Assembly (NCBI GenBank): GCA_902826035.1
Contig: CADEDG010000004.1
Span: 1 to 60,007 of the forward strand
Length of the DNA stretch: 60,007 nucleotides
Source: an uncultured Alphaproteobacteria bacterium
GTDB lineage: Bacteria; Pseudomonadota; Alphaproteobacteria; Caulobacterales; Aquidulcibacteraceae
Direction of reading: 5' to 3'
Shown here: piece after piece, positions 16,582-24,759 of the stretch
Numbering within the stretch: the stretch's first letter is position 1
Layout of the letters: every line of letters begins with the position of its first letter
Made by a program: the position numbers and the translations under genes
Notes under the pieces: generated by a model
The model's input: only the letters and a program-made list of their open reading frames with translations
The model's database searches: none
What the model was told of the DNA's origin: nothing

Positions 16582-17429
16582 AGTGCAGCCTGCACTTTGG
16601 CTCCAGCGGTCGCCGCTAGGTTCGTGAAGGTCGGAAGGGTTTCGATGAGTTCGCACTCCTCGGGGCTTTCGAGGCGGTACGGGTGGTCTTGCGGCAGCGC
16701 CTTCACGACATCGATGGCGGCGAGATATTGGCGATGCAGCCACAGATACTTGGCAAGCACGTCGGGTTCGGCGTGCTTAAGGCCAGCGTGAACCAATTCG
16801 CCGACTTGATGCAGATAGGCGGGGTAGCCGTCATTGTCGCCGCCCATGATGGCAACAACTGAGCGCCACGACACATAGTCGAAATAGTGTTTCCCGTCGG
16901 CGTCTTCGGTCATGAAGTCGCGGACGAAACGCTCTTCGTGCTCCTCATCGTGATCTTCAGAATGCGCTGCCTTCGCAACCCCAATGATCTTTTCGTCGAT
17001 GATCACGCGCGGATACTTCGCGACCTTGGACTCCAGGCGATAAGCTTCGACGAGGGCGGGACCGACAACATGCTTCCTGGAGTGATGCAGCGGCCCGACG
17101 GTGAGCGCGCCTCGGAGCAAGAAGCCGGCTTCCACCAGACCGACAACGCAGAATGCAATCTCCATTAGCAGCCAAAACACGGCGGACTCTTCATCGACGC
17201 GATAGGAGACGACGATGCAGTCGGAAAAATGCGTGATGCGCTGCGACTTGTGAAATTCCTTGTCGTCCTTGGCGATCGCGGCCACTTGATCCATTGCGGC
17301 GAGCAGCTTCGTTAGGAATGGAGGATCCTGAACCGTCTTTTCGACGTGCTCTTTGAAGCCCAGGAAATCGATGAAGAGGACGATACGCTCCTCATACTTC
17401 TTTGGTTTGGCTTTTGCCTTCTTCGCCAT
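16569..17429 (-). CDS. Class III nucleotide cyclase-like protein
   Basis: This 286-residue protein follows the landmark order of class III cyclase homology domains. LFIDFLGFK has Asp21 at the first metal-binding position, THFSDCIVV has Asp70 at the second, and VVGPALVEAYRLES corresponds to the GxxVNxAxRL helix, with the Arg (131) kept but the usual Asn replaced by Glu. YPRVIIDE resembles the following strand. Pycsar-type pyrimidine cyclases of bacterial defence belong to this superfamily. No obvious cyclic-nucleotide effector (TIR or membrane type) is adjacent; the convergent neighbour is an HNH protein. A catalytically altered or non-cyclase role is possible. Confidence 0.5.
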   Translation of the reverse strand: MAKKAKAKPKKYEERIVLFIDFLGFKEHVEKTVQDPPFLTKLLAAMDQVAAIAKDDKEFHKSQRITHFSDCIVVSYRVDEESAVFWLLMEIAFCVVGLVEAGFLLRGALTVGPLHHSRKHVVGPALVEAYRLESKVAKYPRVIIDEKIIGVAKAAHSEDHDEEHEERFVRDFMTEDADGKHYFDYVSWRSVVAIMGGDNDGYPAYLHQVGELVHAGLKHAEPDVLAKYLWLHRQYLAAIDVVKALPQDHPYRLESPEECELIETLPTFTNLAATAGAKVQAALQAS

Positions 17430-17490
17430 AGTCCGCCCAGCCCATCTTCCTGTTCTAGAAGCAGCCGAGATTACGTCTTAGATTGCTCCT

Positions 17491-18174
17491 ATGTGCAACC
17501 GATACGCCTCCGACATCCGCAAGGCCGGCAAGGAGCGCGACTACTATGGCTTCGACGAATGGTCCGAGACCCGCATCGATCCCGTGCTCGGCAATGCTGT
17601 CCTTGAGGTCTTTCCCAAGAGTTTCGCGCCAGTCCTCAAGCTCGGCGAAAGCGGCGAACTCGAATGGACCAAGATGCGCTGGGGTCTGCCGGGCCCACCA
17701 CGAACCGGCAACGCCGCCGTCACCAACATCCGCAACACCAAGAGCCCGCATTGGCGTCCGCTCCTGAAGCAACAATTCCGTTGTCTCGTCCCGTTCACCG
17801 CCTTCAGCGAATACGAAGACGCTTCACCGAAAGGGAAGAAACAAATCCGCTGGTTCGCACCACCGGGTCGCGGGATGCTCTTCTTCGCCGGGATCTGCGG
17901 TGAATGGTGGGGTGATTACGGGACCAAGAAAGAGCCCAATGAAGGCAACCACAAACTCTTCAGCTTCCTGACGACCGAAGCCAATGATCTGGTGCGCCCA
18001 GTGCACGCCAAGGCGATGCCGGTGATCTTGACCAACCAGTTCGCGTGCAAAGAATGGCTAAACGCATCGCACGAGCAAATTGAAGCGATTCAAAACCGTG
18101 TGCTTCCCACAGACGCTCTCGGGATTCTCGGAGATGAGGAAGCGGCGCAGTACACTGGCGGCTATCTCAAGTAG
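17491..18174 (+). CDS. SRAP domain protein (HMCES/YedK family)
   Basis: This 227-residue protein begins MCNRY, placing the catalytic Cys at position 2, as SRAP proteins require to crosslink abasic sites in single-stranded DNA. Other family landmarks are NIRNTKSPHWRPL (the conserved Asn-Arg region), CLVPFTAFSEYE (the catalytic Glu region) and VHAKAMPVIL (the active-site His, where HDRMP is usual). It would protect or process abasic sites, perhaps during single-stranded transfer or after base excision. It stands between the cyclase-like and PHP-SMC genes on the plus strand. Confidence 0.9.
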   Translation: MCNRYASDIRKAGKERDYYGFDEWSETRIDPVLGNAVLEVFPKSFAPVLKLGESGELEWTKMRWGLPGPPRTGNAAVTNIRNTKSPHWRPLLKQQFRCLVPFTAFSEYEDASPKGKKQIRWFAPPGRGMLFFAGICGEWWGDYGTKKEPNEGNHKLFSFLTTEANDLVRPVHAKAMPVILTNQFACKEWLNASHEQIEAIQNRVLPTDALGILGDEEAAQYTGGYLK

Positions 18175-18301
18175 TTAGCTGTTCCCAATCAATTCGCTAT
18201 GCCCGCGCGGTGCGCGTCGTGATCACCACGCCCGCGCCTGGCGTACCGATGCGTGCTAAGGAGGCGCGGCTCGTAAGCGAGTCGAAGGAGCGGACGCCGT
18301 C

Positions 18302-21268
18302 ATGGCTGGCAAATCTCGGGGCGCGACTTGGAAACGGTGGGACCCCCATATCCACGCGCCTGGCACTTTGTTTTCGGACAAGTTCAAGGGGGCTAGTGCT
18401 TGGGAGGATTATCTCACGGCGATCGAAACTTCCGAGCCTCGGGTGCGTGCGCTTGGCGTCACCGACTACTATCGGCTCGATCTCTACGAAGCCGTGCGCG
18501 CGCACAAGCAGAAGGGCCGCTTGGCCGATGTCGAGCTCATCTTTGCCAATGTGGAGCTACGGCTCGACGTAGGCCTGCCAAAAGGCAACGCCATCAACAT
18601 CCATTTGCTGATCTCGCCGGAGGACGCTGATCACGTCGAGCGCGCGCACGAATTCCTGCAGGGGTTGAGCTTCGGAGCGCACCGATGTGACAAGGCGGGC
18701 TTGATCCGTTTGGGCAAGGAGCACCAACGTGGCCTCTCCGACGAGAAGGCTTATGAAGAAGGCGCCAAGCAATTCAAAGTGAGCTTTGGCGATCTTGAGC
18801 AGCGTTGGTCTGAAAGCTCATGGGCGCGCCAACACATCGTGATTGCTGTGCCGGGGAGCAACCAGGATGGCACTGCTGGGCTTCAGGGCGATGACGGGTT
18901 TGCGGCGCTGCGGGTGCGGATCGAACGTTTCGCGCAAGTGATCTTCGCGAGCCAGTCGGCGCAGCGCGCGTTTTGGCTGGGCCAGAGCGGCAAGGCTTCA
19001 CTCGACGAAATTCGCGAAAAGTGGAACGGTCCAAAGCCTTGCCTGCACGGGTCAGATGCGCATGAACAGGAGCGGGTCGTAGCGCCTGCGCTCGACCGTT
19101 TCTGCTGGCTGAAGGGCGACGTCATCTTCGACACGCTGCGCCAGGCTTGCATCGAGCCCGAGCTTCGCGCCGTTGTAGGGACGGCGCCGCCCTCGGGCGC
19201 ATTCGTCAATCAGACTATCGAGGAACTCTCGATGGGCGCCGCGCCATGGTTCAAATCGGGAGACCAACCGATCAACTCCGGCCTCGTCGCCGTCATTGGC
19301 GCACGTGGCTCGGGGAAAACCGCGCTGGCCGATCTGATTGCCGCGGGCGCACAAGCGCAGAGTAAAGACCCCGACAACCGTTCGTTCATCGCCCGGGCGC
19401 AAAAAAACAAGCTGCTCAAGGGCGCCAAAGTCACCCTGAAATGGGCCAACCAGGAAAAGAGTGAACAGCCGATCGATAACCTCGATACCGATGCTTTGTT
19501 CGAACCAAGCCGTGTGCAGTACCTCTCACAACACTTTGTCGATCAGCTCTGTTCGTCGGAGGGTGAGAATGACGCCCTCATCGCCGAGATCGAGCGTGTG
19601 GTGTATCAGGCCCATCCGAGCGGCGACCGGCTTGGGACGACAAATTTTGGTGAACTTCGCGACCATCGCATCGAGGACGCCCGCCGGAAGCGTGAACGCG
19701 CCGAGGACCTGATAGGTGATCTTTCTGAGCAGATTGAAGAGGAGCTTGCCAAGCGCGCGGGGCTAGCGGGTCTCACCAAGCAGGGCGATGACCGAAAGAC
19801 GCAGCACAAGCGGGAGATCGGTGAACGCGCCGCGGTTCTAAAGCGCGGCAAGGCAAGCGACGCCGCACGCCTCGGTGAAGTTCAGAGCGCCATCGATCGC
19901 GCGCAAGGGCGGGTCGAAGCTGCGGAGCGGCGTCAGCGCGCGTTGCGCTCAATCGGGGCCGAGGTACAGAATTCCAAACGTGTGCTCATCCCGGAAGCGC
20001 GCGAACGCGTGCGCCGCCATAGCGTCGCCGCCGGCCTAAACGCCGCAAAAATTAAAGAGTTCGACCTTGCTTTCGAAGGCGATGTCGACGCCATCCTTAA
20101 GGCGGCTGGCGATGCGGCTTCGGCGGCGTTGAAGGCCGTGACCGGCGAGGCCGTGGCGCCCATTGACGAAGCTCAGCCGGTTCCGTCTCCGTACTTTACG
20201 GCAAACGCCGACCTCGACCAGCAACCTCGCAGCATCTTGAACGCAGAAGCCGAGCGCTTGCGTCGTCTCGCGGGGATCGACCAAGATAACGCCAAGCAAC
20301 TGGAGCGCATCAACACACGCATCCAGCAGAGCGAGGCCGCAATCGCGCAATTGGAGCGCCGCGCCAAGGATGCCGAAGGCGCAATCGATCGGGCCAAGAC
20401 GCTGCGTGAGCGCCGGCGCCTCGCCTATACCGAGGTGTTTGAGGCCATTGCTGAAGAGGAGGCTGAGCTCACCGCGCTGTATGCGCCGCTGGACAAGATC
20501 TTGAAGGCCAAAAGCGGCACGTTGAGACGCCTGCGGTTGGCGGTCGAACGCCGCGTCGATGTGGCCCAGTGGGCCAAGGCCGGCGAGGATTTGATCGACC
20601 TCCGCAAAAGCGGCGATCTCAAGGGAAAGGATGCTGTGTCCCAGGCGGCGCGCACGGATTTGCTGGATATCTGGCGCACAGGCAAACCGGCCGATGTGGC
20701 CGCGGCGATGTCTGCCTTTCGAGAGAAATATCAAGAGACACTGGTGAACCAGGCCACGGCCGATCGCTCGGACCCCAGTGCGTGGCGAGATTGGATCAAG
20801 AACCTATCGACGTGGCTGTACCGCACCGATCACATCCGCGTCGTCTATGGGATCGAGTACGACGGTGTGCGGATTGAGCAGCTATCATCGGGCACGCGCG
20901 GCATTGTCTTGTTGTTGCTCTATCTGGCGCTCGATACCGACGACGATCGTCCCCTCATCATCGATCAGCCGGAAGAGAACCTCGATCCAAAGTCGATCTA
21001 CGAAGAACTGGTGCCGCTGTTCCGTGAGGCCAAAAATCGTCGGCAGATCATCATCGTCACCCACAATGCCAACCTCGTGGTCAACACTGACGCTGATCAG
21101 GTGATTGTCGCCGACTGCGGTCCTCACATGGCGGGCCGGCTGCCGGATATCAGCTATTTGAGCGGTGGCCTCGAACGGGCCGAAATACGAAAGCTCGCTT
21201 GTGCCATCTTGGAGGGCGGCGAGCGTGCCTTCACGGACCGAGCTAAGCGGCTGCGGTTCACCATGTGA
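18302..21268 (+). CDS. TrlF-type PHP and SMC-like ATPase
   Basis: This 988-residue protein has an N-terminal PHP-type metal hydrolase region (WDPHIHAPGTLF, then GVTDYYRLD) and an SMC/RecN-like ABC ATPase. Walker A is GARGSGKTALADL at about residue 333, a long coiled coil follows (about 460-800), and the signature/Walker B part RPLIIDQPEENLDPKS is at about residue 882, then IIIVTHNANLVVN. Proteins of this design occur in defence islands, and the PHP domain may cut nucleic acid or a nucleotide when the ATPase senses DNA. AAGGAG lies 11 bases before the ATG. Single-gene transcription seems likely. Confidence 0.8.
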   Translation: MAGKSRGATWKRWDPHIHAPGTLFSDKFKGASAWEDYLTAIETSEPRVRALGVTDYYRLDLYEAVRAHKQKGRLADVELIFANVELRLDVGLPKGNAINIHLLISPEDADHVERAHEFLQGLSFGAHRCDKAGLIRLGKEHQRGLSDEKAYEEGAKQFKVSFGDLEQRWSESSWARQHIVIAVPGSNQDGTAGLQGDDGFAALRVRIERFAQVIFASQSAQRAFWLGQSGKASLDEIREKWNGPKPCLHGSDAHEQERVVAPALDRFCWLKGDVIFDTLRQACIEPELRAVVGTAPPSGAFVNQTIEELSMGAAPWFKSGDQPINSGLVAVIGARGSGKTALADLIAAGAQAQSKDPDNRSFIARAQKNKLLKGAKVTLKWANQEKSEQPIDNLDTDALFEPSRVQYLSQHFVDQLCSSEGENDALIAEIERVVYQAHPSGDRLGTTNFGELRDHRIEDARRKRERAEDLIGDLSEQIEEELAKRAGLAGLTKQGDDRKTQHKREIGERAAVLKRGKASDAARLGEVQSAIDRAQGRVEAAERRQRALRSIGAEVQNSKRVLIPEARERVRRHSVAAGLNAAKIKEFDLAFEGDVDAILKAAGDAASAALKAVTGEAVAPIDEAQPVPSPYFTANADLDQQPRSILNAEAERLRRLAGIDQDNAKQLERINTRIQQSEAAIAQLERRAKDAEGAIDRAKTLRERRRLAYTEVFEAIAEEEAELTALYAPLDKILKAKSGTLRRLRLAVERRVDVAQWAKAGEDLIDLRKSGDLKGKDAVSQAARTDLLDIWRTGKPADVAAAMSAFREKYQETLVNQATADRSDPSAWRDWIKNLSTWLYRTDHIRVVYGIEYDGVRIEQLSSGTRGIVLLLLYLALDTDDDRPLIIDQPEENLDPKSIYEELVPLFREAKNRRQIIIVTHNANLVVNTDADQVIVADCGPHMAGRLPDISYLSGGLERAEIRKLACAILEGGERAFTDRAKRLRFTM

Positions 21269-21288
21269 CGGGCACCGCGACAGCCTCG

Positions 21289-21813
21289 TTACCAGCCGTG
21301 CTGCTGAAACAGCTGCTCCCACATGGCATGCACAGAATTGGCGATGTCGGTCATGCTGCGGTTAGCGCCTTCAAGTTCCACTTCGGTCCATCCGCCAAGC
21401 GGCCCAGCCCCAATCGGCGCGTCGTTGAAGCCGCCATAGGATCGCGCGACCGTGTTGGCGGCGTGTGTCGGCGTGTGCGGCGGAGTCGCTCTCGCTCTCT
21501 TGTGCGTAAGCTGCAAGTGCTTCGCCGAGTTGGCAATGCCGCGGATGAGAGCAAAATCTCCGTTGAGGTCGGAGAGCGCGTTGGCGAACCCCGCGCTGTC
21601 GCTGACGGGTATGACCTTAGCACCGTTCTTGTAGGTGAATGCGCCGTCAATCGCGGCCTTGTGGGCGTCATAGACCCAATCGCTTAGGTGGAAGAGCGAG
21701 ATGGCGCAGTGGAAGGCTCGCCGAATTTCGCCGCGGTGCTGGAGGAAGTCGAGCCGGTCGACATCGACGATGTCTCGCTTGAAGGCTTTGTAGTCCGCGA
21801 TCTGCGTCTTCAT
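21289..21813 (-). CDS. Hypothetical helical protein coupled to the exonuclease
   Basis: The ATG at 21813 gives 174 residues. The N-terminal half is helical (IRRAFHCAISLFHLSDWVYDAH) and is followed by DFALIRGIANSAKHLQL; an Arg, Asn and Lys-His cluster like this recalls HEPN-type helical RNases, but the spacing is not the standard RxxxxxxH, so I do not assign it. The start overlaps the exonuclease stop as ATGA, so the two are coupled. It may be a partner or regulator of that exonuclease. Confidence 0.55.
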   Translation of the reverse strand: MKTQIADYKAFKRDIVDVDRLDFLQHRGEIRRAFHCAISLFHLSDWVYDAHKAAIDGAFTYKNGAKVIPVSDSAGFANALSDLNGDFALIRGIANSAKHLQLTHKRARATPPHTPTHAANTVARSYGGFNDAPIGAGPLGGWTEVELEGANRSMTDIANSVHAMWEQLFQQHGW

Positions 21814-22709
21814 TCGCTCGCCCACATTCTTGACGAGTAGCGCTGGGTTGGCGGCACGTTGCTAACGGCGATACGGCCCTTATCTCGGTAGATTTCCTGG
21901 CGGAGCCAAGCTACCTCTGCGTCAGGGTCGCTTGTCATGATCCACCACGCCTTGGTACGCTTGGCTTCTCCATCGTCCCAGCGATACCCACGCCCCTTCA
22001 ACGCGGCGCGTTGTTCAAAAGCCGTGTCTTCGGCGCGCACAGCCCGCAACGGTGTCCGCGCGCAAGCAAGAAGGGCCGCAAGACCAAGCTGCTTCGATTG
22101 TGGCAGCTCGCGAGTCAGCAGGAAGAGCGTAGCTAACGCGTCCGACAGCGCTCGATGTCCATCGTGAAACCAGCCGTGCGCATGGAGCAGATAGTCGAGC
22201 TTGGCGGATCCGATACCTTCAGCCTTCCAATCTATGTCAACGAACGAGCACGCCCAGTGTTTTTCCTCGAAGATCGACCAATGCTTCTCGACCATTGGTC
22301 GATCGAAACCGGCGTTGTGCGCAATGACCAAATGCGCGGGCTCGATGATCGCACGCACACGCTCGGCATTGATCGCATGGCCTTTGACCATCTCGTTCGT
22401 GATTCCGTGGATATTGCTCGCCTCGGCCGGGATGGGACGAGTTGGTTCACGGAATTCCGAGATCGCATCTCGCTCATGAACTGCAACAATGCGCCCGCTC
22501 GCCCGTTCGTAGTCAAACGGCAACAGTGCAAGTTCGATGACTTCATCGCGATCCTGATCGAGGCCGGTCGTCTCCGTATCGACGACTACAGCGCGGCGAA
22601 TTTCACCGACGGCTGTTGGCAAGGTCCACGTGGCGACCGTCGGGACGCGGTGGAGTAGACGGTGATCCGGACTGGCTTCGATCAGACTTTCGGCTTCAGC
22701 CAGGACCAT
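21810..22709 (-). CDS. DEDDh 3'-5' exonuclease (DnaQ/epsilon-like)
   Basis: This 299-residue protein carries the DnaQ-type exonuclease signature: VVVDTETTGLD (Asp and Glu of Exo I), LVIAHNAGFDRP (Exo II) and HRALSDALAT (Exo III, DEDDh). IHGITNEMV is also characteristic. It would remove nucleotides from 3' ends of DNA or RNA. The C-terminal 100 residues have a tryptophan-rich part (RWDDGEAKRTKAWWIM) that may be a separate small domain. The ATG at 22709 is preferred over a TTG at 22721. It is divergent from the thymidylate-synthase-like gene and shares a 148-base intergenic region with it. Confidence 0.85.
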   Translation of the reverse strand: MVLAEAESLIEASPDHRLLHRVPTVATWTLPTAVGEIRRAVVVDTETTGLDQDRDEVIELALLPFDYERASGRIVAVHERDAISEFREPTRPIPAEASNIHGITNEMVKGHAINAERVRAIIEPAHLVIAHNAGFDRPMVEKHWSIFEEKHWACSFVDIDWKAEGIGSAKLDYLLHAHGWFHDGHRALSDALATLFLLTRELPQSKQLGLAALLACARTPLRAVRAEDTAFEQRAALKGRGYRWDDGEAKRTKAWWIMTSDPDAEVAWLRQEIYRDKGRIAVSNVPPTQRYSSRMWASE

Positions 22710-22857
22710 AGTGACTGCCAATCAGTAGGAGTTGACGTTGTTGCAGGCGCGATTCGATGCGCGGCGGTGACTAACTCCACGTATCACCGGTTGAGAGGTC
22801 AAGCGAATATCTCTACTGCGATTTGATGGTTTTTCGTTCGCTCACGCAGGATGCAGA

Positions 22858-23838
22858 ATGCGGATCACGGCGCGAACACTCGATGACTTGCTGAGAAAGC
22901 TCTATCCGAAGCTGCTAGCGAGCACGAACCGTCCGCAGCCCTCCAAAGGTGCTACCAGGGAATTGTTGGGTGTTTTGCTGGAGTTGACGAACCCGCTGGC
23001 GCGGTTGAGCCGCAGCGAGACGCGCGCAAAACCGTTCAGCTGCCTTGGCGAGTTCTTGTGGTACCTCTCGCGAGACTACCAACTCGATTTCATCCGTTAC
23101 TACCTTCCGAAATATCCGACTGACGATGCGGAGATCGTACCTGCAGGCTACGGTCCTCGGCTCTTTCATCATCGTGGAGTGGACCAAATAAAGGGTGTAA
23201 TTGAACTGCTGCGAGAGCGTCCGAGCAGCCGCCGTGCGGTGATCCAACTATTCGATGCAGAGGACCTGATCTCGGAACGCGAGGACGTGCCGTGTACATG
23301 TACGCTGCAGTTCGTCGTCCGCAGCAAACGGCTCCAGCTTGCGGTGAACATGAGGTCCAACGATGCCTATATCGGTCTTCCGCATGACGTATTCTGTTTC
23401 ACGATGCTTCAGGAGCTACTGGCTCGAACGCTCGGCGTCGGCGTAGGTCGATATTATCACTTTGCTATGAGCATGCATCTGTACGAAGGCGAGTCGATTG
23501 AACTCGCAAAGCAATATCTGTCCGAGGGAGTGCAGGCCAGCATCGCCATGCCGAAGATGCCATCGGGAAATCCTTGGCCGGCGCTGCGCAACCTGCAGGA
23601 CGCCGAAATGCGGCTGCGAGAGGGCCACGATCTGAAGGCCTCGCATCTCGAAACTGCACCGTACTGGGCCGATCTGGTGCGATTACTCGCGATCTTCGCG
23701 GCCACTGGCGAAGATGACAAGATCGACGACCTGAAGGAAGGGCTGGCGCATGACCAGTACCGAATCTTCGCGGACGCACGAAAAGGTCTCAAAGAGCGCA
23801 AGCCCGTTCTTCCGTTTCAACCCTCTTTTGATTTCTGA
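22858..23838 (+). CDS. Thymidylate synthase-family enzyme, dCMP-hydroxymethylase-like
   Basis: This 326-residue enzyme follows the ThyA fold: GEFLWYLS, then SRRAV (phosphate-binding Arg), VPCTCTLQF with catalytic Cys146, NMRSNDAYIGLPHDVF and MHLYEG. It would methylate or hydroxymethylate a pyrimidine deoxynucleotide with a folate donor. Position 177 is Asp, where thymidylate synthases have the Asn that selects dUMP; dCMP hydroxymethylases such as that of phage T4 have Asp here. The C-terminus lacks the usual ThyA ending and continues for about 100 unfamiliar residues. AGGA precedes the ATG. The next gene starts seven bases after the stop, so the two form an operon. Confidence 0.8.
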   Translation: MRITARTLDDLLRKLYPKLLASTNRPQPSKGATRELLGVLLELTNPLARLSRSETRAKPFSCLGEFLWYLSRDYQLDFIRYYLPKYPTDDAEIVPAGYGPRLFHHRGVDQIKGVIELLRERPSSRRAVIQLFDAEDLISEREDVPCTCTLQFVVRSKRLQLAVNMRSNDAYIGLPHDVFCFTMLQELLARTLGVGVGRYYHFAMSMHLYEGESIELAKQYLSEGVQASIAMPKMPSGNPWPALRNLQDAEMRLREGHDLKASHLETAPYWADLVRLLAIFAATGEDDKIDDLKEGLAHDQYRIFADARKGLKERKPVLPFQPSFDF

Positions 23839-23844
23839 GGACGC

Positions 23845-24759
23845 ATGTGGCCCTCCCGCCGAGCGATGGCGCAGCGCCTTTCGGAAGGCCTGCTTAAGTA
23901 TTCTGAACGTCGCGCACTATCCGGCGCTGCGTCCGAGGAGACGCGGAGTGTGTTAGCTTGGCAAATGGTCTCCAGCCTTCGGCGACTTGACTATACTCGT
24001 TTACGGATGGGGCGGAGCATCGATCCCGCTCGCGCCGATCCGAATGATTCAATGTTCGATCCGGAACTCGCCGCGGTCCTTCACGCCCGCGCTGGAAGGA
24101 TGGAGGAGGCGATGTGGCTCGTCTTCCTCGCAACGCATTTCGGCAATAGCGGAGTTACCGGTTGGCGGTTGCTCAAGGCGGTATATTCGGGCTTGGGAAA
24201 GGGCGCTTGGACGTGGGATCGAGTCAACGCTGATCCCGATGCGTTTGCGTCATGGCTAGAGTCCAACAGACACGAACTCACCGGGCGCTTCAGCAATCAC
24301 CGCAAGTACGAATCTCTGAAGCCAGGACCGAAGGGCACTGCGGCGGTGGTCCGCAGCTATCTAACTTGGGTTGGCAAGGATGGGACTCACGCGGCCTTGG
24401 TAAGCCGGTTGGTTAGAGAGGGCGGAAATGATCCTCACTCAATCTTCGATCGGTTCTACCGCGACATGATCGTACACCGGTTCGGCAGACTGGCGAAGTT
24501 CGACTACCTAACGCTCTTGGGGCGCCTTCATTTGGCGCCGATTGATCCGGGCTTGGCCTATATCCGCGAAGCCAGTGGGCCTCGAGCTGGATCACGTTTG
24601 TTATTCTTGGGCGACGAGGAAGATGGCTCGCACGATGCCGAACTCGATGCATGGGTAGTGGAACTCGGAGCTCAACTCGGGCTTGGCATGCAGGTGATGG
24701 AAGATTCAATCTGCAACTGGCAAAAAAGTCCTACGAGGTTTGTTCACTTTCGTGGCTAG
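23845..24759 (+). CDS. Alpha-glutamyl/putrescinyl-thymine pyrophosphorylase-like protein (clade 3 type)
   Basis: This 304-residue protein resembles a clade of predicted DNA base-hypermodification enzymes named for the thymine pyrophosphorylases. Recognisable blocks are MWLVFLATHFGNSG and WTWDRV (about 90-127), SNHRKYESLKPG (150-161), IFDRFYRDM (200-208) and HRFGRLAKFDYL (211-222), then ASGPRAGSRLLFLG. In this family such enzymes are thought to replace an activated hydroxymethyl pyrimidine with an amine or amino acid. The TS-family gene seven bases upstream could supply the hydroxymethyl base. The assignment is from recalled motifs, so moderate confidence. It ends convergent to and overlapping the ImmA-type gene by 29 bases. 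Confidence 0.6.
   Translation: MWPSRRAMAQRLSEGLLKYSERRALSGAASEETRSVLAWQMVSSLRRLDYTRLRMGRSIDPARADPNDSMFDPELAAVLHARAGRMEEAMWLVFLATHFGNSGVTGWRLLKAVYSGLGKGAWTWDRVNADPDAFASWLESNRHELTGRFSNHRKYESLKPGPKGTAAVVRSYLTWVGKDGTHAALVSRLVREGGNDPHSIFDRFYRDMIVHRFGRLAKFDYLTLLGRLHLAPIDPGLAYIREASGPRAGSRLLFLGDEEDGSHDAELDAWVVELGAQLGLGMQVMEDSICNWQKSPTRFVHFRG

Noticed and set aside
21265-22658. Plus-strand frames opposite the exonuclease and its partner
   Set aside because: They are antisense shadows; the minus strand has the full DEDDh exonuclease signature.
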